From Lacibacter sp. H407 (GTDB taxonomy: Bacteria > Bacteroidota > Bacteroidia > Chitinophagales > Chitinophagaceae), in contig NZ_JBBKTU010000001.1 of the NCBI RefSeq assembly GCF_037892605.1, positions 62,001-126,000 on the forward strand: 64,000 nt of DNA. The letters run 5' to 3'. Position numbers and translations under genes: made by a program. The notes under the pieces are model-generated. The model made no database searches. It had not been told where the DNA came from and saw nothing but the letters and a program-made list of their open reading frames with translations. This document shows, piece after piece, positions 60,571 through 64,000 of the stretch (positions within the stretch are counted from its first letter, which is position 1; every line of letters begins with the position of its first letter).

Positions 60571-61695
60571 ATGCAAAAAGTAGGTATCCTCGGTGGTGGT
60601 CAGCTCGGCCGCATGTTATTACAGGCAGCAGCAAATTATCCGGTTGAAACATTTGTATTGGAGAACGATGAGCAATGCCCATCGGCTCACCTGTGCCATC
60701 ATTTTACCAAAGGCGATATCAAAGATTTTGAAACAGTGTACAACTTTGGAAAAAGTTTGGATGCAATTACAATTGAAATAGAAAGTGTTAACGTGGATGC
60801 ACTGGAAAAGCTGGAAGCGGAAGGTGTGAAAGTTTTTCCGAAGCCGGCTGCATTACGCATCATTAAAAATAAGATCGAACAGAAAAAATTCTATCAGCAT
60901 CACCAAATACCAACATCGGAATTTGTGATCACCGAAAACAAAGAAGAACTGAATGCATTGGTTTCTTTTTTACCGGCCGCTCATAAAGTAGGAATGGGTG
61001 GTTATGATGGTCGTGGTGTTGAGATCTTAAAAACTGCTGCTGACCTGGAGCGTGGATTTGATGCGCCTTCGGTGTTGGAAAAACTGGTGTCGATCCAAAA
61101 AGAAATTGCCATGATCGTGGCAGTTGGACAAGATGGTGATATAACCATGTACCCTCCGGCCGAAATGATCTTTGATCAAAATCTGAATTTACTCGATTAC
61201 CAGGTTTCACCAGCCGAGCTTCCAGACAAAATATTCTGGAAAGTAGAAGCCATTGCTATGGCTGTTGTTCGTAACCTTGAATCGCCGGGGTTATTTGCAG
61301 TTGAATTGTTTGTAGATAAAAATGGAGATGTGCTGGTGAATGAAACTGCACCCCGTGTTCATAACAGCGGACATCATAGCATAGAAGGAAATTATTCATC
61401 GCAATTTGATATGCTGTGGCGTATCATGATGGGCTATCCATTAGGCTGTACCGATGCTACCTATCCGTCTGTTATTTTAAATATTGTGGGAGAAGAAGGT
61501 CACAGCGGCCCTGCCTATTACGAAGGTCTTGAGGATGTATTGAAAATGGAACATGCATTCGTGCATATCTATGGCAAAGCGCAAACAAAGCCTGGTCGTA
61601 AAATGGGACATGTAACTGTTATTGGAAAAGACAGGAGCGAACTTACCTACAAAGCCAACCGTATAAAGCATTTATTGAAAGTGAAGACCCGTTAA
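60571..61695 (+). CDS. purK: N5-carboxyaminoimidazole ribonucleotide synthase
   Basis: 374 aa ATP-grasp enzyme: VGILGGGQLGRMLLQAAANY, TIEIESVNVDALEKLEAEGV, GMGGYDGRGVEILKTAADLE, KEIAMIVAVGQDGDITMYP, NETAPRVHNSGHHSIEGNYS, GRKMGHVTVIGKD. Known: carboxylates AIR to N5-CAIR, which PurE then rearranges. purE is not next to it. The length is normal. Confidence 0.96.
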   Translation: MQKVGILGGGQLGRMLLQAAANYPVETFVLENDEQCPSAHLCHHFTKGDIKDFETVYNFGKSLDAITIEIESVNVDALEKLEAEGVKVFPKPAALRIIKNKIEQKKFYQHHQIPTSEFVITENKEELNALVSFLPAAHKVGMGGYDGRGVEILKTAADLERGFDAPSVLEKLVSIQKEIAMIVAVGQDGDITMYPPAEMIFDQNLNLLDYQVSPAELPDKIFWKVEAIAMAVVRNLESPGLFAVELFVDKNGDVLVNETAPRVHNSGHHSIEGNYSSQFDMLWRIMMGYPLGCTDATYPSVILNIVGEEGHSGPAYYEGLEDVLKMEHAFVHIYGKAQTKPGRKMGHVTVIGKDRSELTYKANRIKHLLKVKTR

Positions 61696-61828
61696 TTCAC
61701 ACAAATACTCCGGTATTTACGACCTCCATTTATCTGAAAACAGAATGGCCAGCCATTGTTTTTACCACTCATCCAACTAACGGGCGTAAAAATTGTTCTA
61801 TCGTTACCTTTAGCACATCTATATAAAC

Positions 61829-62878
61829 ATGAGAATAGTTACAATCATTGCTGGTGCCACATTATTGCTGGTCTCAAGCTGTAAAGACGAAAAGAAACAA
61901 TCCGCATCTGCACAAGGAGGAGCCCGACCGCAAAATACAATGACAGTGGTGGGCTATATCGTTAAAACCGGACCGGTAAGCGAACCTATTCAACTACCCG
62001 GTTCTCTTTTACCGATGGAAGAAACCCAAATACAAGCTGAAGTAAGTGGCCGTGTAGTTTCACATTCCATTAACGAAGGTGCCTATGTTAATAAAGGCGC
62101 TCTCTTGGTAAAATTGTTTGATGGCGACTTGCAGGCGCAGTTGAAAAAATTAGAGGTTCAGTTGCAGATCGCTGAAAAAACAGAAGAGCGAAACAAAGAA
62201 TTATTAAAGATCAGTGGTATTAGTCAACAGGATTACGATCTCAGTTTTCTGCAGGTGAGTAATATTAAAGCAGATATTGAACTGTTACGTACAAACATTG
62301 TAAAAACGGAAATTCGTGCACCCTTCAGCGGAAAGATCGGATTCAGAAATATTTCAATAGGTGCTTATATTACACCGGCAACCATCATCACCAATCTTCG
62401 CCAGTTGAGTCAAATGAAGTTGCAGTTCAGTGTTCCCGAAAAATATACATCCAAAATACGCATGGGACAATCCATCAGCTTTTCGGTTGAAGGAAGTACA
62501 CGAAAATTTCTGGCCCGGGTATATGCATCCGAATCTACTGTAAGCGAAACCACACGTGGATTGAATGTGCGTTGCATGGTACAACAGAATGATGCATCGC
62601 TCGTGCCTGGTTCGTTTGCAAAAGTGGATATGGATTTTGCGAAAAACGATAATGCGATCCTTGTTCCATCACAAGCCATTTTGCCACAGGCAAGAGGTAA
62701 AAAACTGATCTTATACAGAGACGGTGTTGCAAAATTTGTAGATGTGCAAACCGGCATTCGTGATTCTGCCAATGTAGAGATCATCGGCGGTGTTATTCCC
62801 GGCGATACTATAATTACAACAGGTTTACTCGGTTTAAAACCCGATGCAAAAGTTAAACTCTCTAAAGTTCAAAAATAA
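61829..62878 (+). CDS. RND efflux periplasmic adaptor (lipoprotein, HlyD/AcrA family)
   Basis: 349 aa. Lipobox in ATLLLVSSCKDE. Barrel-sandwich halves (QLPGSLLPMEETQIQAEVSG, IRAPFSGKIGFRNISIGAYI), a helical hairpin between them (LKKLEVQLQIAEKTEERNKE), beta-barrel (LQFSVPEKYTSKIRMGQSIS) and membrane-proximal domain (LVPSQAILPQARGKKLILYR). Known: links the inner-membrane RND pump to an outer-membrane channel. The permease gene starts 3 bases after the stop. No TolC-like gene is seen before the right edge. Confidence 0.95.
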   Translation: MRIVTIIAGATLLLVSSCKDEKKQSASAQGGARPQNTMTVVGYIVKTGPVSEPIQLPGSLLPMEETQIQAEVSGRVVSHSINEGAYVNKGALLVKLFDGDLQAQLKKLEVQLQIAEKTEERNKELLKISGISQQDYDLSFLQVSNIKADIELLRTNIVKTEIRAPFSGKIGFRNISIGAYITPATIITNLRQLSQMKLQFSVPEKYTSKIRMGQSISFSVEGSTRKFLARVYASESTVSETTRGLNVRCMVQQNDASLVPGSFAKVDMDFAKNDNAILVPSQAILPQARGKKLILYRDGVAKFVDVQTGIRDSANVEIIGGVIPGDTIITTGLLGLKPDAKVKLSKVQK

Positions 62879-62881
62879 AGT

Positions 62882-64000
62882 ATGACTATTTCCGAACTGA
62901 GTTTGAAGCGACCGGTGTTAGCAATTGTGATGAACATCATGATTGTCTTATTTGGTGTTATCGGGTTTCGTTTCCTGGGAATTCGTGACTATCCCGCAAT
63001 CGATCCCCCCAATATCAGCGTTCGTACATCATACCCCGGCGCAAATGCTGATGTAATTGAATCACAAATTACTGAGCCGTTGGAAAAATCGATTAACGGT
63101 ATTGCAGGTGTAAAAAATATTACCAGCAGCAGCAGCCAGGGAAACAGCAACATCAATGTTGAGTTTGAATTAGGTTTTAATTTAGAAGAAGCTGCAAATG
63201 ATGTGCGTGATAAAGTATCACAAACAGTTCGCTCACTTCCTGCAGATCTTGATGCCCCGCCAGTAGTTACAAAAGCAGATGCCAGTAGTGATCCCATTAT
63301 CTCCATGACGGTGCAAAGTGAGGGCCGTAATCAACTACAGGTAACAGAATACGCAACCAACAGTTTGCTTGAGCGTATTCAAACGATCCCTGGTGTTAGT
63401 ACAGTAAATATATGGGGTGAAAAAAGATACGCTATGCGTGTTTGGTTTGAACCTGAAAAACTATTGGCCTATAACTTAACTGCAAGAGATGTACAAAGTG
63501 CACTGCAACGTGAAAACCTGGAATTACCATCCGGTAAAATAACCGGGAACACCATGGAGTTAACGGTACGCACCTTTGGCCGTTTAACTACGGAAGAAGA
63601 TTTCAATAATCTCATTGTTGCAAATATTGAAGGGCGTGATATTAAATTGAAAGATGTTGGCCAAGCCGTGTTGGGACCGGAGAATGAAGAGAGTGGTATG
63701 AAAGAAAGCGGTACACCTATGATCGCATTGGCCATTGTACCGCAACCAGGCAGCAACTATGTTGCCATTGCTGATGAATTTTATAAACGTTACGAACAAA
63801 TAAAAAAAGAAGTACCCTCTGATATAACGCTTGACATAGCAATGGATCAAACGAGATTTGTACGGAAATCTATTGCTGAAGTAGAAGAAACACTTGTTCT
63901 CTCATTTGCGTTGGTGGTGCTCATTATCTTTCTCTTCTTTCGTGATTGGATCGTTGCAATACGTCCGTTAATTGATATTCCTGTTTCACTGATTGGTGCA
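62882..64000 (+). CDS. RND efflux permease, N-terminal part (cut by window edge)
   Basis: ATG at 62882; the frame stays open for 373 codons to the edge. The first membrane helix is in SLKRPVLAIVMNIMIVLFGV, followed by the porter domain (YPAIDPPNISVRTSYPGANA, DVIESQITEPLEKSINGIAG, FELGFNLEEAANDVRDKVSQ, IPGVSTVNIWGEKRYAMRVW) and the next helices (LSFALVVLIIFLFFRDWIVA). Known: a proton-driven AcrB/MexF-type trimer exporting drugs or other amphiphiles. Forms an operon with the adaptor. The C-terminal two thirds are not visible. Confidence 0.95.
   Translation, partial: MTISELSLKRPVLAIVMNIMIVLFGVIGFRFLGIRDYPAIDPPNISVRTSYPGANADVIESQITEPLEKSINGIAGVKNITSSSSQGNSNINVEFELGFNLEEAANDVRDKVSQTVRSLPADLDAPPVVTKADASSDPIISMTVQSEGRNQLQVTEYATNSLLERIQTIPGVSTVNIWGEKRYAMRVWFEPEKLLAYNLTARDVQSALQRENLELPSGKITGNTMELTVRTFGRLTTEEDFNNLIVANIEGRDIKLKDVGQAVLGPENEESGMKESGTPMIALAIVPQPGSNYVAIADEFYKRYEQIKKEVPSDITLDIAMDQTRFVRKSIAEVEETLVLSFALVVLIIFLFFRDWIVAIRPLIDIPVSLIGA

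Noticed and set aside
61703-61718. AAATAC-TCCG-GTATTT hairpin after purK as a terminator
   Set aside because: The stem is AT-rich, only 6 bp, and no T-run follows.
1-64000. tRNA, rRNA, CRISPR arrays, insertion sequences, diversity-generating retroelement
   Set aside because: No cloverleaf-like or T-loop motif, no regularly spaced repeats, no transposase or reverse transcriptase reading frame was found; the bAvd-like gene stands alone.

Overview
The window looks like a chromosomal stretch of a Bacteroidota bacterium, most likely a member of the Chitinophagaceae. The evidence is: promoters of the Bacteroidota type (TTG/TTTG, about 19 bases, then TAnnTTTG), no clear Shine-Dalgarno sites, a protein with a type IX secretion C-terminal sorting domain, an OmpA protein with thrombospondin-type-3 calcium repeats, a DUF3276 (PUR-alpha-like) protein, and an ATP-dependent PEP carboxykinase. 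No tRNA, rRNA, insertion sequence or CRISPR array is visible.

Region 1 (1-22252, all minus strand) is one long block encoding an extracellular contractile injection system (eCIS, Afp/PVC/MAC-like). In transcription order it holds a DUF4255 tail-terminator-like protein, an unknown 400-aa protein, one sheath, two tube proteins, a 57-aa DUF5908-like protein, a LysM tail protein, a VgrG-like spike, a PAAR tip, a gp25 baseplate protein, two very large baseplate proteins, a 1471-aa PKD protein, a tape-measure protein, a CHAP cell-wall hydrolase, and the start of a DUF4157 (eCIS-core) protein cut by the left edge. The AAA+ ATPase usual for such loci is not in the window.

Region 2 (22253-35802) is mostly housekeeping: rsmI, purS, pssA, a four-helix-bundle gene framed by perfect inverted repeats, pepP, pckA, a deoxynucleoside kinase, trpS, an OmpA/TSP3 porin, and a cell-wall group (RlpA-like, L,D-transpeptidase, VanX-like dipeptidase).

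Region 3 (35805-44890, minus strand) is an aromatic amino acid supra-operon: pheA, aminotransferase, tyrA, GNAT, membrane protein, DAHP synthase/chorismate mutase, aroB, aroA, aroC. Upstream of pheA lies the most striking feature I found: a 29-codon leader ORF with the run RFFYFSFFYFR, followed by mutually exclusive RNA stems and a terminator-like hairpin that ends 12 bases before pheA. This has the layout of a ribosome-mediated Phe/Tyr attenuator. aroA also carries two in-frame insertions that look like dispersed intergenic repeats.

Region 4 (44990-64000) holds a possible pseudoknotted RNA, a small repeat lipoprotein, an ECF sigma factor next to an anti-sigma/serine-protease fusion, DUF3276, an ABC exporter, a CBS protein, a cupin, two related small membrane proteins, a 50-aa membrane protein, dnaK, lysC, a glycine-rich T9SS cargo, an L,D-transpeptidase with a TonB-like C-terminus, hpd, purK, and an RND efflux adaptor with the start of its permease.
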